Shown here: piece by piece, positions 17,203 to 24,796 of the stretch
Position numbering within the stretch: the stretch's first letter is position 1
Layout: each line of letters starts with the position of its first letter
Assembly: GCA_016191525.1 (NCBI GenBank)
Contig: JACPOK010000019.1
Location: 248,001-312,000 of the forward strand
Length of the DNA: 64,000 nucleotides
From: Burkholderiales bacterium
Lineage (GTDB): Bacteria; Pseudomonadota; Gammaproteobacteria; Burkholderiales; Burkholderiaceae_C
Direction of reading: 5' to 3'
Program-made: the position numbers and the translations under genes
The notes under the pieces: model-generated
Databases searched by the model: none
The model's input: the letters and a program-made list of their open reading frames with translations, nothing else
Told to the model about the DNA's origin: nothing

Positions 17203-18140
17203 AGCGCATTTATTTCAACGAAGTCGCCACCCGCGACGGCTTCCAGATCGAACCCGAATTCATCGCCACCGACACCAAGGTGGCGCTGGTGGATGCGATC
17301 AGCGAATGCGGCTACGCCAAGGTCGAGGTGACGTCGTTCACTTCGCCCCGGGCGATCTCGATGCTGCGCGACGCCGAGGAGGTGATGGGCCGCATCCGGC
17401 GCGTGCCGGGCGTGGAGTACACGGTGCTGGTGCCCAACCTGCGCGGCGCCGAGCGCGCGCTGGAAGCCAGGGCCGATGAGCTGAACCTGGTGATGTCCAC
17501 CTCCGAGACGCACAACCTGGCCAACCTGCGGATGCCGCGCGAGAAGAGCTTTGCGGCGCTGGCCGATGTGGTTCGCATGGTTGACGGGCGCACCCCGGTC
17601 AACGTGTCGCTCTCCACCTGCTTCGGCTGCCCGATGGAAGGCGCGGTGGCGCAGGACGAAGTGCTGCGCTGGGCCGGCCGCTTCGCCGCGCTGGGCGTGC
17701 GGGGCCTGACGATCTGCGACACCACCGGCATGGCACACCCGGCGCAGGTGGGCCGCATGGTCGCGGCGCTGCAGCAGGTATTCGCCGGGCTGCAGCTCAC
17801 CCTGCATTTCCACAACACGCGCGGCATGGGCCTGGCCAATGTGCTGGCGGCTGTACAAGGCGGCATCGCCCGCTTTGACGGCTCGCTCGGCGGCCTGGGC
17901 GGCTGCCCTTACGCACCGGGCGCCAGCGGCAACATCAGCAGCGAGGACGCCATCCACATGCTGGACGCCATGGGATACGACACCGGCATCGATATCGGCA
18001 AGCTGCTGGCGGTGGCGCGCCGCATGCCGGAAATCGTCGGCCACGAGGTGCCGGGCCAGGTGGCCAAGGCCGGCCGCATCACCGACCTGCATCCCGCGCC
18101 GGCTTCGGTGGCGCAGCTGCAAAAGGAGTTCAGCGCATGA
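17199..18140 (+). CDS. Hydroxymethylglutaryl-CoA lyase-like enzyme
   Basis: This 313-aa TIM-barrel enzyme of the HMGL-like DRE family cleaves 3-hydroxy-3-methyl acyl-CoA esters. Motifs include EVATRDGFQIE (metal and catalytic Arg-Asp), the metal His pair of LTLHFHNTRGMGLAN, and the flexible catalytic-loop signature GGCPYAPGASGN. It starts with ATGA overlapping the CoA-transferase stop and ends with ATGA overlapping the next gene, so the three are tightly coupled. The partner CoA-transferase argues for a related substrate such as citramalyl-CoA rather than strictly leucine catabolism. The enzyme class is secure. Confidence 0.92.
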   Translation: MKRIYFNEVATRDGFQIEPEFIATDTKVALVDAISECGYAKVEVTSFTSPRAISMLRDAEEVMGRIRRVPGVEYTVLVPNLRGAERALEARADELNLVMSTSETHNLANLRMPREKSFAALADVVRMVDGRTPVNVSLSTCFGCPMEGAVAQDEVLRWAGRFAALGVRGLTICDTTGMAHPAQVGRMVAALQQVFAGLQLTLHFHNTRGMGLANVLAAVQGGIARFDGSLGGLGGCPYAPGASGNISSEDAIHMLDAMGYDTGIDIGKLLAVARRMPEIVGHEVPGQVAKAGRITDLHPAPASVAQLQKEFSA

Positions 18141-18862
18141 CCGCTTCCGCCCGCCCGTTCCTGGCCTTCGCCTGCGCCCACATGACCGACGAGCGGCTGT
18201 ACGCGCCGCAGCTCGCCGCGCTGCAGGCCAGCCACGAATGCCGCGTGTTCGTCTTCCGCGGCCACGATTCCATGGGCGGCATGGCCGAAGAGGTGCTGGC
18301 CAACACGCCCGAACGCTTCACCCTTGTGGGCTTGTCGCTGGGCGGCTACGCGGCCTTCGAGGTCATCCGGCGGCAGCTGCACCGGCTGGAGCGGCTGGTG
18401 TTGATGGACACCACGGCGGTGGCGGATGCGCCCGCGCGCAAGGCCGGGCGCCTGGCCGACATCGCCAAGGTGCGCGAAGGCGGCATCGAGGCGCTGATTC
18501 CCGAGCTCCCGGGGCGCTGGCTGCTGCCCGCGCACGCGCAAGAGCAGGCGCTGCGCGACGTGATGGCCGGGATGGCGCGCAGCGTGGGCGCCGGCGGCCA
18601 GCTGAACCAGCAGACCGCCATGCTGGCGCGGCCCGACTCGCACGCCGACCTCGCAAAGGTGCGGGTGCCGACACTGGTGATGTGCGGCCGCCAGGACCCG
18701 GTGACGCCGGTGGCCGACCACGAGGCGATGGCGCGCTGCGTCCCCGGCTCGCGGCTGGCGCTGGTTGAAGACTGCGGGCACCTGTCCACCCTCGAGCAGC
18801 CCGAGGCGGTGAACCGCGTGCTGGTCGATTGGCTGCATGCCACGTCGCCGCCGGCCGGTTGA
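18137..18862 (+). CDS. Alpha/beta-fold hydrolase
   Basis: This 241-aa cytosolic hydrolase has the nucleophile elbow GLSLGGYAAFE (Ser ~residue 68), an acid in MCGRQDPVTPVADH and the catalytic His in EDCGHLSTLEQPEAV. The N-terminal strand lacks the usual long HG loop, and the lid is small. The start ATG overlaps the lyase stop by 4 bp. It may hydrolyse a CoA thioester or an ester in the same pathway. 109 bp separate it from the Bug pseudogene; that gap holds a T8 run but no convincing stem. Confidence 0.85.
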   Translation: MTASARPFLAFACAHMTDERLYAPQLAALQASHECRVFVFRGHDSMGGMAEEVLANTPERFTLVGLSLGGYAAFEVIRRQLHRLERLVLMDTTAVADAPARKAGRLADIAKVREGGIEALIPELPGRWLLPAHAQEQALRDVMAGMARSVGAGGQLNQQTAMLARPDSHADLAKVRVPTLVMCGRQDPVTPVADHEAMARCVPGSRLALVEDCGHLSTLEQPEAVNRVLVDWLHATSPPAG

Positions 18863-18971
18863 CCCGCCGCAAGGCCTTTTCCCAACCAATTGCTTTTCCT
18901 GCCGGTGCCGTACGCACCGGCCGGGCGGCGGCCTGCCGCGATTTTTTTTGACATCAAACCAGGAGACAACC

Positions 18972-19949
18972 ATGAACACGCTCTCTCGCAGGAATTTCAC
19001 CCGCACGGTGGCCGCGCTGGCCGCCGCGGCCTGGCTTCAGCCTGTGCGCGCCCAGCTGGCCGGCAAGCCCGTCACGCTGGTGGTTCCCTCCGCGCCGGGC
19101 GGCACCACCGACATTGCCGCGCGCATGCTGGCCGAGCCGCTGGGCCGGATCCTGCAGACCTCGGTGGTGGTGGACAACCGCAGCGGCGGCAACGGCAACA
19201 TCGCCGGCCAGATGGTGGCGCGCGCCACGCCCGACGGCACCATGCTGCTCGCGCAGTACTCGGGCTACCAGTGCATCACGCCGCTGATCCAGCCCGTGCC
19301 GGGCTTCGATCCCGGCAAGGACCTGAAGCCCATCGGCCATCTGATCGATTCGCCGCAGGTGATGGTGGTGCGCGGCAACTTCCCGGCCGCCACGTTCGGC
19401 GAATTCATCCAGTACGCCCGCGCCAACCCCGGCAGGATCAACTAAGCCTCCAGCGGCAACGGCGCGCTGCAGCATGTCACCACCGAGCTGCTGAAGGACC
19501 TGACCAAGACCTTCATGACGCACATTCCCTACCGCGGAACAGGCCCCGCGCTGAATGACCTGCTGGCCGGCACCGTGGACTTCACCATCACCACCCCGCC
19601 GCCGCTGCTGCCGCACATCCGCACCGGCAGGATCCGGGCGCTGATGGTCACGGGCCGCTCCCGGCTGCCGGCCTTGCCCACGGTTCCCACGGCCATTGAA
19701 AGCGGCGTGCCGCTGGTGGCCTCGTCGTGGTTCGCGGTCTATGGCCCCGGCGCGCTGCCGGACGACCTGGCGCAGCGCCTTACGGCAGCGGTGCGCCAGG
19801 TGGTGGAGGCGCCGGACTTCAGGAAGCGGGCCGAGGAGCTGGGCGCCAAGGCGGTCGCCATGAACGCGGCGGAGCTGGCCACGCTGGGCGCCAACGAGCG
19901 CAACATGTGGAACCGCATCGTGCGGGCGGCCAACATCAAGGCCGATTGA
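18972..19949 (+). pseudogene. Bug/TctC-family solute receptor interrupted by a nonsense codon
   Basis: The reading frame encodes a 325-codon tripartite-tricarboxylate-transporter receptor: signal peptide (RRNFTRTVAALAAAAW, cleavage near VRAQ), then TLVVPSAPGGTTDIAARMLA and the usual Bug blocks. A TAA at 19443-19445 stops it after 157 residues. The frame continues unshifted to 19949 with ASSGNGALQHVTTELLK and HIPYRGTGPALNDLLAGTVD. The family has Tyr here (INYASSGNG), so TAC or TAT to TAA is a single-base nonsense change. AGGAGA precedes the ATG. It is last in the CoA-transferase/lyase operon and would have brought the substrate to a TctAB-type carrier. Sequencing error is the main alternative. 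Confidence 0.88.
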
Positions 19950-19991
19950 GAGGGAAAAAGGCCCGCGAAGCGCGCCCAGAGCGCGTGGGCA

Positions 19992-20008
19992 GCTATCAAA
20001 AAAGTAGC
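19992..20008. repeat. GCTAT-(7)-GTAGC short palindromic repeat
   Basis: GCTAT-CAAAAAA-GTAGC, 43 bp after the Bug pseudogene stop and 6 bp from the convergent acyl-CoA-binding gene stop. It has the same 5-7-5 layout as the copies at 14319 and 36642. It is preceded by AAAAAGGCCCGCGAAGCGC, a string nearly repeated at 34338. Confidence 0.6.
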
Positions 20009-20013
20009 AATCC

Positions 20014-20268
20014 TCAGCTGAGCGAGCCGATCAGGTCGATGTACTGCTGCATGGCATCGTCGCTGGAAGTGCCCTTCAGGCCGTTCCAGGCGTCCCACTT
20101 GGCGCGGCCCACCATGTCGCCGAAGCCGGGCTTCTTCTCGGTGTTGTCGCCGGCCGTCGATTGCTTGTACAGCCCGTAGATCTTCAGCAGCGTGCCGTTG
20201 TCGGGGCGCTCGCTGAGGTTCTTTGAATTGGCAACGGCGGATTCGAAAGCGGCTTTGAGGTCGGCCAT
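20014..20268 (-). CDS. Acyl-CoA-binding protein
   Basis: This 84-aa four-helix protein binds long-chain acyl-CoA esters and presents them to acyltransferases. The family fingerprint is clear: FESAVANSKNLSERPDNGTL, KIYGLYKQSTAGD and GRAKWDAWNGLKG, with the ligand-binding Tyr and Lys residues in KIYGLYKQ and AKWDAW. GGAG lies 8 bp before the ATG. It is divergent from the wax-ester synthase with about 100 bp between them, which suggests it supplies acyl-CoA to that enzyme and to the fatty-acyl reductase further on. ACBP genes are sporadic in bacteria, so this placement is informative. Confidence 0.95.
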   Translation of the reverse strand: MADLKAAFESAVANSKNLSERPDNGTLLKIYGLYKQSTAGDNTEKKPGFGDMVGRAKWDAWNGLKGTSSDDAMQQYIDLIGSLS

Positions 20269-20372
20269 GGAAGTGCTCCTGTGTGTTCGGGTAACTTCGC
20301 GGTATCTTACGGCGAGGCGCCGCCCCAGAATAGGGGCCGCCCCCCAACAACAAGCCCCCGATGGAGACCCGC

Positions 20373-21857
20373 ATGGTTACCCGTACCGTTGCCAGCAAAG
20401 TAGCCAAGAACGCGAAGCGAGCCGCCACCGGCATGCTGGGCATGGCCGGGGAGCGCATGACCAAGGTCGACACGGCCTGGCTGCGCATGGACTCGCCCAG
20501 CAACCTGATGATGATCGTGGGCGTGTGGACGCTCAGGCCCGGCATCAGCCATGAAGCCCTGTGCGGGCGGGTGGAGGAGCGGCTGCTCAATTACGCGCGG
20601 TTCCGCCAGCGCGTGGTGGAAGACGCGGCCGGCGCCACCTGGGTGGAAGACAAGGACTTCGACATCAACCGCCATGTGCTGCGCGAAAAGCTGCCGATGA
20701 AGGCCAGGGGCCATGAGCAGGAAGCGCTGCAGGAGCACGTGGGCGCGCTGGCCATGCAGCCGCTGGACCCGCGCCGCCCGCTGTGGCAGTTTCACCTGGT
20801 CGAGGACTACCAGGGCGGCAGCGCCCTGATCGTGCGCATCCACCATTGCATCGCCGACGGCATCGCGCTGATCTCGGTGACCATGTCGCTGGTCGACGGC
20901 GGCCTGCCGCCGCCCGAGCGCAAGCGCAAGGCCGCGCCCGAGGGCGCGGAAGACTGGATTTCCGACACGCTGATCAAGCCCTTCACCGACATGACGGTGA
21001 AGGCGCTGGGCAAGGCCGGCGACGGCGCGGTGGCCTCCATGGGCATGCTGCGCGACCCGCAAAAGGGCGTGGCCGGCACGCTGGACCTGGCCAAGCTGGC
21101 TTACCAGGTGCTGAGCGACGCGGCGGCGCTGGCCCTGATGCCCGACGACTCCAAGACGCGGCTCAAGGGCAAGCCCGGCAAGACCAAGCGCGTGGCCTGG
21201 TGCGACCCGATCCCGCTCGACGAGGTCAAGGCCGTGGGCAAGGCGCTGAACTGTTCCGTCAACGACGTGCTGCTGTCCTGCGTGGCCGGGGCCATCGGCG
21301 AATACCTCAAGGCGCTCGGCGACGACATCACGGGCCAGGAAATCCGCGCCATGATCCCGGTCAACCTGCGGCCGCTGGACCAGGCCTACAAGCTGGGCAA
21401 CCGTTTCGGGCTGGTGCCGCTGGTGCTGCCCATCGGCATGGAAAACCCGATCGAGCGGGTATACGAGGTGCGCCGCCGGATGAACGCGCTCAAGGGCAGC
21501 ACGCAGCCGCTGCTGGCCTTCGGCATGCTGGCCATCGCTGGGCTTTTGATCAAGCCGGCGCAGGAAGCCATGCTCAGCCTGTTCGGCAAGAAGACCACGG
21601 CGGTGATGACCAACGTGCCCGGCCCGCGCGACAAGCTCAAGCTGCTGGGCTCCACGCTGGAGCAGAGCATGTTCTGGGTGCCGCAGTCCGGCGACATCGG
21701 GCTGGGCGTGTCCATCCTGAGCTACGGCGGCGGCGTGCAGTTCGGCGTGATCACCGACACCACGCTGTGCCCCGAGCCGCAGAAGATCATTGACGAATTC
21801 GTGCCCGAATTCGCCAAGCTCTCGCTGGTGACCCTGATGCTGCCCTGGGGCGACTGA
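20373..21857 (+). CDS. Wax-ester synthase / diacylglycerol acyltransferase (WS/DGAT)
   Basis: This 494-aa membrane-associated enzyme esterifies long-chain alcohols or diacylglycerol with acyl-CoA, like Acinetobacter AtfA. The catalytic HHxxxDG motif is HHCIADG (~residue 151). The PLW motif (RRPLWQFHLVEDY) and the ND motif (SVNDVLLSCVAGAI) are both present, as is a C-terminal TNVPGPRDKL block. The N-terminal ~25 residues are basic and Ala-rich. ATG 20373 was preferred over ATG 20361 because GGAGA lies 5 bp upstream of it. It ends 12 bp from a convergent MarR gene. With acyl-CoA-binding protein, acyl reductase, phasin and lipase nearby, neutral-lipid storage is the likely role. Confidence 0.93.
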   Translation: MVTRTVASKVAKNAKRAATGMLGMAGERMTKVDTAWLRMDSPSNLMMIVGVWTLRPGISHEALCGRVEERLLNYARFRQRVVEDAAGATWVEDKDFDINRHVLREKLPMKARGHEQEALQEHVGALAMQPLDPRRPLWQFHLVEDYQGGSALIVRIHHCIADGIALISVTMSLVDGGLPPPERKRKAAPEGAEDWISDTLIKPFTDMTVKALGKAGDGAVASMGMLRDPQKGVAGTLDLAKLAYQVLSDAAALALMPDDSKTRLKGKPGKTKRVAWCDPIPLDEVKAVGKALNCSVNDVLLSCVAGAIGEYLKALGDDITGQEIRAMIPVNLRPLDQAYKLGNRFGLVPLVLPIGMENPIERVYEVRRRMNALKGSTQPLLAFGMLAIAGLLIKPAQEAMLSLFGKKTTAVMTNVPGPRDKLKLLGSTLEQSMFWVPQSGDIGLGVSILSYGGGVQFGVITDTTLCPEPQKIIDEFVPEFAKLSLVTLMLPWGD

Positions 21858-21869
21858 GGGCTGAAGGCC

Positions 21870-22328
21870 CTAGCCGTTGTGCGCGATGACGCGCACCGTC
21901 AGCGCCTTGTAGTCGGCCAGCGGCTTGCCGGCCAGGCAGCCGAAGAATTCGTCGTCGGCGTTCTCGATCGCCACCACGGCCTGCTCCACCACCTTGCGCC
22001 CGCGCGGCGTGAACCGCACCTCGACGGCGCGGCTGTCGGCGGCCGAGGCTTCGCGCCTGACCAGCGCGTCTTCCTCCAGCTTGCGGATAGCCTTGGAAAG
22101 CGTCATCTTGTCGATGCGCGTGTGCTCCACCAGGTGGGTCTGCGTGATGGGCTCGCCCTGCTGCTCGAACCAGCGCAGCGAGGCCAGGATGGCGTACTGC
22201 GTCTGGGTGATGCCGAAGCCGCCCAGCACGCCGGCCAGCTTGCGCTGCCACAGCGCGGTGATCTTCCACAGCAGGAAGCCCGCGCTGTCGTCCGCCTTCT
22301 CATGCTTGAACGGTGATGCTCCTGCCAT
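21870..22328 (-). CDS. MarR-family transcriptional regulator
   Basis: This is a 152-aa winged-helix regulator. The DNA-binding region shows ITQTHLVEHTRIDKMTLSKA and the wing VRREASAADSRAVEVRFTPRG, typical of MarR. It overlaps the upstream SRPBCC gene by 29 bp and is co-transcribed with it. A 14-bp palindrome (GTAAAC-CA-GTTTAC) 37 bp upstream of the SRPBCC start is a good autoregulatory operator candidate. The gene converges on the wax-ester synthase. The effector is unknown; a hydrophobic or phenolic ligand would be typical. Confidence 0.92.
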   Translation of the reverse strand: MAGASPFKHEKADDSAGFLLWKITALWQRKLAGVLGGFGITQTQYAILASLRWFEQQGEPITQTHLVEHTRIDKMTLSKAIRKLEEDALVRREASAADSRAVEVRFTPRGRKVVEQAVVAIENADDEFFGCLAGKPLADYKALTVRVIAHNG

Positions 22329-22740
22329 TGGCTGCCTTCGCTATCAGTTTGTCGGTCTGCAAGGGCAGGCCGCTGGCGATATTCTCGACCACCAGCTTGC
22401 GCCACACGAAGGACAGCGGCCCTTGCACGGTCAGCGTGGTCTTGATCTCCAGTGCATCGCCGCGCTGGATCAACTCGTGCGAGTCGACCATTTTGGCCAG
22501 CGGAAAGCGGGTGATGTCCACAAACACCGAATCGCGCTCCACCTTGGCGAGCTCGATGTTGATGTCCGGGCCACCCTTGGGCCGGAACTTGAAGCTGTTG
22601 CCGCTTTCGAATTCGCCCTCCAGCCGGGCGTAGTCGATGTCGTCCTGCCATGTGTGCCACTGGTTCACGTCGGTCCACACATCCCACACCTGCTGCGCGG
22701 TGAGGCCCTTGACTGTCTTGCTGTAGCTGCTGCTCCACAT
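22300..22740 (-). CDS. SRPBCC (START/polyketide-cyclase-like) family protein
   Basis: This 146-aa cytosolic helix-grip protein has the family opening SSYSKTVKGLTAQQVWDVWTDVNQWHTWQ, and central strands such as FKFRPKGGPDINIELAKVE. Such proteins bind hydrophobic ligands in a cavity and rarely have predictable catalytic residues. AAGGA precedes the ATG. It is the first gene of a two-gene unit with MarR, and a palindrome lies in its promoter, so it is probably under MarR control. A lipid or aromatic ligand is plausible, but no specific function can be claimed. Confidence 0.82.
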   Translation of the reverse strand: MWSSSYSKTVKGLTAQQVWDVWTDVNQWHTWQDDIDYARLEGEFESGNSFKFRPKGGPDINIELAKVERDSVFVDITRFPLAKMVDSHELIQRGDALEIKTTLTVQGPLSFVWRKLVVENIASGLPLQTDKLIAKAANGRSITVQA

Positions 22741-22776
22741 GGCGGTTGTCCTTTCGAGTCATTGAAAAACTCGATA

Positions 22777-22790
22777 GTAAACCAGTTTAC
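22777..22790. promoter_or_regulatory. Candidate MarR operator GTAAAC-CA-GTTTAC
   Basis: This perfect 6-bp inverted repeat with a 2-bp centre lies 37-50 bp upstream of the SRPBCC-MarR unit. It is AT-rich in a GC-rich background and has the size of MarR sites. It would lie over or near the promoter and could mediate autorepression. Confidence 0.6.
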
Positions 22791-22818
22791 CAATTGAGGC
22801 AAGCCCTCGGAAAGAAAT

Positions 22819-23265
22819 TCAGTCGATCTTCGTGCGCAGGGTGAGGAACTCGGCTTCGTATTCCTTGGCCAGCGAGGTCTTCTGCGCCTCGGTCAGCACC
22901 TTGCCGGCTTCCTGGAAGAACTTGTTTTCTTCCTCCTTCAGGTGGTGCTCGACTTTTTCGCAGAGTTTTTTGGCGCCGGCCATCCAGCCCGGGGCGTTGA
23001 GCTCCTGCCCTTCCAGGTCTTCCACCATCTCGTCCATCTGGTGGTGCTCGTGGATCGCGTGACGCGACGCGTTCACCGTGGAATCGTGCTCGAACAGGGG
23101 CACATAGAAACAGCGCTCTTCGGCGGTTTCGTGCGCCTTCAGCTCACGCTTGAGGTCGAGGAAGATTTTGTGGCGCTCGGGGCCGTCGGGGCTGCTGGCA
23201 AGCAATTGGGCGGCCAGCGCCCGCTGGGTTTCGTGGCTGACGCGCAGGGCTTCAAAGATGTTCAT
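22819..23265 (-). CDS. Hemerythrin HHE-domain protein
   Basis: This 148-aa four-helix protein has spaced metal-ligand candidates: His in VSHETQRALA, the HETAEERCFYVPL segment (H..xE), HAIHEHHQMDEM and a C-terminal VEHHLKEEENKFF. This His/Glu pattern is that of the cytosolic hemerythrin-like domain binding a di-iron centre, used for O2/NO sensing or iron handling. No other domain is fused. It lies on the minus strand between the SRPBCC-MarR unit and the TPR gene and probably forms its own unit. Its relation to the lipid genes is unclear. Confidence 0.9.
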   Translation of the reverse strand: MNIFEALRVSHETQRALAAQLLASSPDGPERHKIFLDLKRELKAHETAEERCFYVPLFEHDSTVNASRHAIHEHHQMDEMVEDLEGQELNAPGWMAGAKKLCEKVEHHLKEEENKFFQEAGKVLTEAQKTSLAKEYEAEFLTLRTKID

Positions 23266-23327
23266 GCCCGGCAGTGTGCGCGGGCGGCAAGCTCTGCCGT
23301 GTAGGCGGGCGCCGCGAGCGCGGGCCG

Positions 23328-24101
23328 TCAGTCTTCCAGCTCGGCCTTGGCCATCTCCACGTCCAGCCGCTCCATCGCGTCCATGGGCTTGCTGTGGGCG
23401 GCCTGCTCGTAGAGCTTGGTGGCTTCCTTCATGCGCTTGTCGCCCTCCAGCATGACCATGCCGTTGGCGTACTCGATCATGCCGATGGCTGAGCCGGGGT
23501 TGATCTTCAGCGCGTCCTGGAACAGCCTGAGGCCCGTGTCCTTCTTGGCGCCATAGGTCATGCCGCCGATCAGCGAGCCGACCTTGTCGATCACCTCCGC
23601 ATGGAAAGCCGCCAGCGCGATGTGGGCGTCGGCATGCTTGGGCTGCAGCTTGATGGTTTTCTCCAGGGCTTCCTTCACCTTGCTGCCCAGGCCTTGGGCC
23701 AGCGCCTTGGCCACGCTGATGCCCTGGCTGTAGCGGCCAAGCGCATAGGCCTGCCAGTACCAGGCGTTGGGGTTGCGGCTGTCCTCGGCCGCCTGCGCCT
23801 CGGCGCGCTGCGCCACTTCGGTGAAAAGCTCCAGCTTGGTTTTTTCCTTCTTCTCGAGGTAGTTGGCGTAGATGCAGGTGGCCTTGTTGGCCACCGTGAT
23901 GCCGCCACCGCCCGCCTTCAGGCCGGCTTCGGCCGCCTTCTGGAATTCGCCGTTATGGAACAGCGTCCAGGCCTGCAGCACGGCCGCTTCGGCGGGCAGC
24001 GGCTCAGCGTCGCCCGCGTGCAGGCGCGCCCAGTTCTTGCGGACACCGGCGCTGTCGAACTCGTAGTCGCCCAGGTGGGGGAAGGCAGTCCACTTGGCCA
24101 T
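23328..24101 (-). CDS. TPR-like repeat protein of unknown function
   Basis: This is a 257-aa cytosolic, alpha-helical protein. Tetratricopeptide-like motifs are visible at ~residues 40-60 (LQAWTLFHNGEFQKAAEAG), 110-150 (PNAWYWQAYALGRYSQG) and in the C-terminal half (NPGSAIGMIEYANGMVM, KEATKLYEQAAHSKP). GGAGACAAC immediately precedes ATG 24101, so the longer in-frame extension upstream is not used. It is the third gene of a probable patatin - TetR - TPR unit (gaps of 3 and 26 bp). Partner proteins are unknown; a role in lipid-body handling would be speculation. Confidence 0.8.
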   Translation of the reverse strand: MAKWTAFPHLGDYEFDSAGVRKNWARLHAGDAEPLPAEAAVLQAWTLFHNGEFQKAAEAGLKAGGGGITVANKATCIYANYLEKKEKTKLELFTEVAQRAEAQAAEDSRNPNAWYWQAYALGRYSQGISVAKALAQGLGSKVKEALEKTIKLQPKHADAHIALAAFHAEVIDKVGSLIGGMTYGAKKDTGLRLFQDALKINPGSAIGMIEYANGMVMLEGDKRMKEATKLYEQAAHSKPMDAMERLDVEMAKAELED

Positions 24102-24127
24102 GTTGTCTCCTTGCTTTTTTTCTCTCT

Positions 24128-24793
24128 TCAGCCTTCGCTGCTTCCACTGTACGCGCCCACCAGCCCCAGCAGGTGCATGCGCTGGCCCTGTTCCAGGTAG
24201 GGCACCAGCAGGTTCAGCACGTGGTGGGCGCCGCGCAGCAGCGCCATCTGCGCGCTTTCGGGCTCCAGCGCGCGGCGCGGGTCGCGCACGTATTCGTAGC
24301 TGAGCCAGTAGGTCAGCACCACCACCATGCTGGTGGCGGTGGCTTCCACCTCGCGCGAATCGATGCTCACCGCGCCGGAGCGGCTCATGCCGTCCAGCAG
24401 GGCCTTGACGGCCCGGGTCTTGTTCTTCAGCACCCACTGGAAGTGCGTCTCCAGCCGCCGGTTCTTGGACAGCAGGTCGTTCAGGTCGCGGTACAGGAAG
24501 CGGTATTGCCAGATCAGCTCGAACAGCGAGTGCATGAAGAACCAGGCGTCCTCCACGTCGCGCACGCCGTCGCTGGCGTTCAGCAGTTCGGACAGCGACC
24601 GTTCATAGCGGTCGAACAGCGAATTGATCAGCTCGTCCTTGGCCGGGTAGTGGTAATACAGGTTACCCGGGCTGATGTTCAGCTCGGCCGAGATCAGCGT
24701 GGTGGACACGTTGGGCTCGCCGAAGCGGTTGAACAGGTCCAGCGTCACCTCGAGGATGCGCTCGGCGGTGCGGCGCGGGGCTTTCTTGACCAT
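24128..24793 (-). CDS. TetR/AcrR-family transcriptional regulator
   Basis: This is a 221-aa regulator. The N-terminal helix-turn-helix reads ILEVTLDLFNRFGEPNVSTT then ISAELNISPGNLYYHYPAKD, a textbook TetR pattern; the rest is a helical ligand-binding domain (for example AWFFMHSLFELIWQYRFLY). It starts 3 bp after the patatin gene stop and so is co-transcribed with it, which suggests lipid or acyl-CoA responsive control of the lipase unit. A palindromic cluster upstream of patatin (26077-26096) is a possible binding site. Similar TetR proteins flank lipid-metabolism genes in betaproteobacteria. Confidence 0.92.
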   Translation of the reverse strand: MVKKAPRRTAERILEVTLDLFNRFGEPNVSTTLISAELNISPGNLYYHYPAKDELINSLFDRYERSLSELLNASDGVRDVEDAWFFMHSLFELIWQYRFLYRDLNDLLSKNRRLETHFQWVLKNKTRAVKALLDGMSRSGAVSIDSREVEATATSMVVVLTYWLSYEYVRDPRRALEPESAQMALLRGAHHVLNLLVPYLEQGQRMHLLGLVGAYSGSSEG

Positions 24794-24796
24794 GGC

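Noticed and set aside
23328-24437. Longer N-terminus for the TPR-like protein
   Set aside because: The extension overlaps the TetR gene in another frame, while a perfect GGAGACAAC precedes the internal ATG at 24101.
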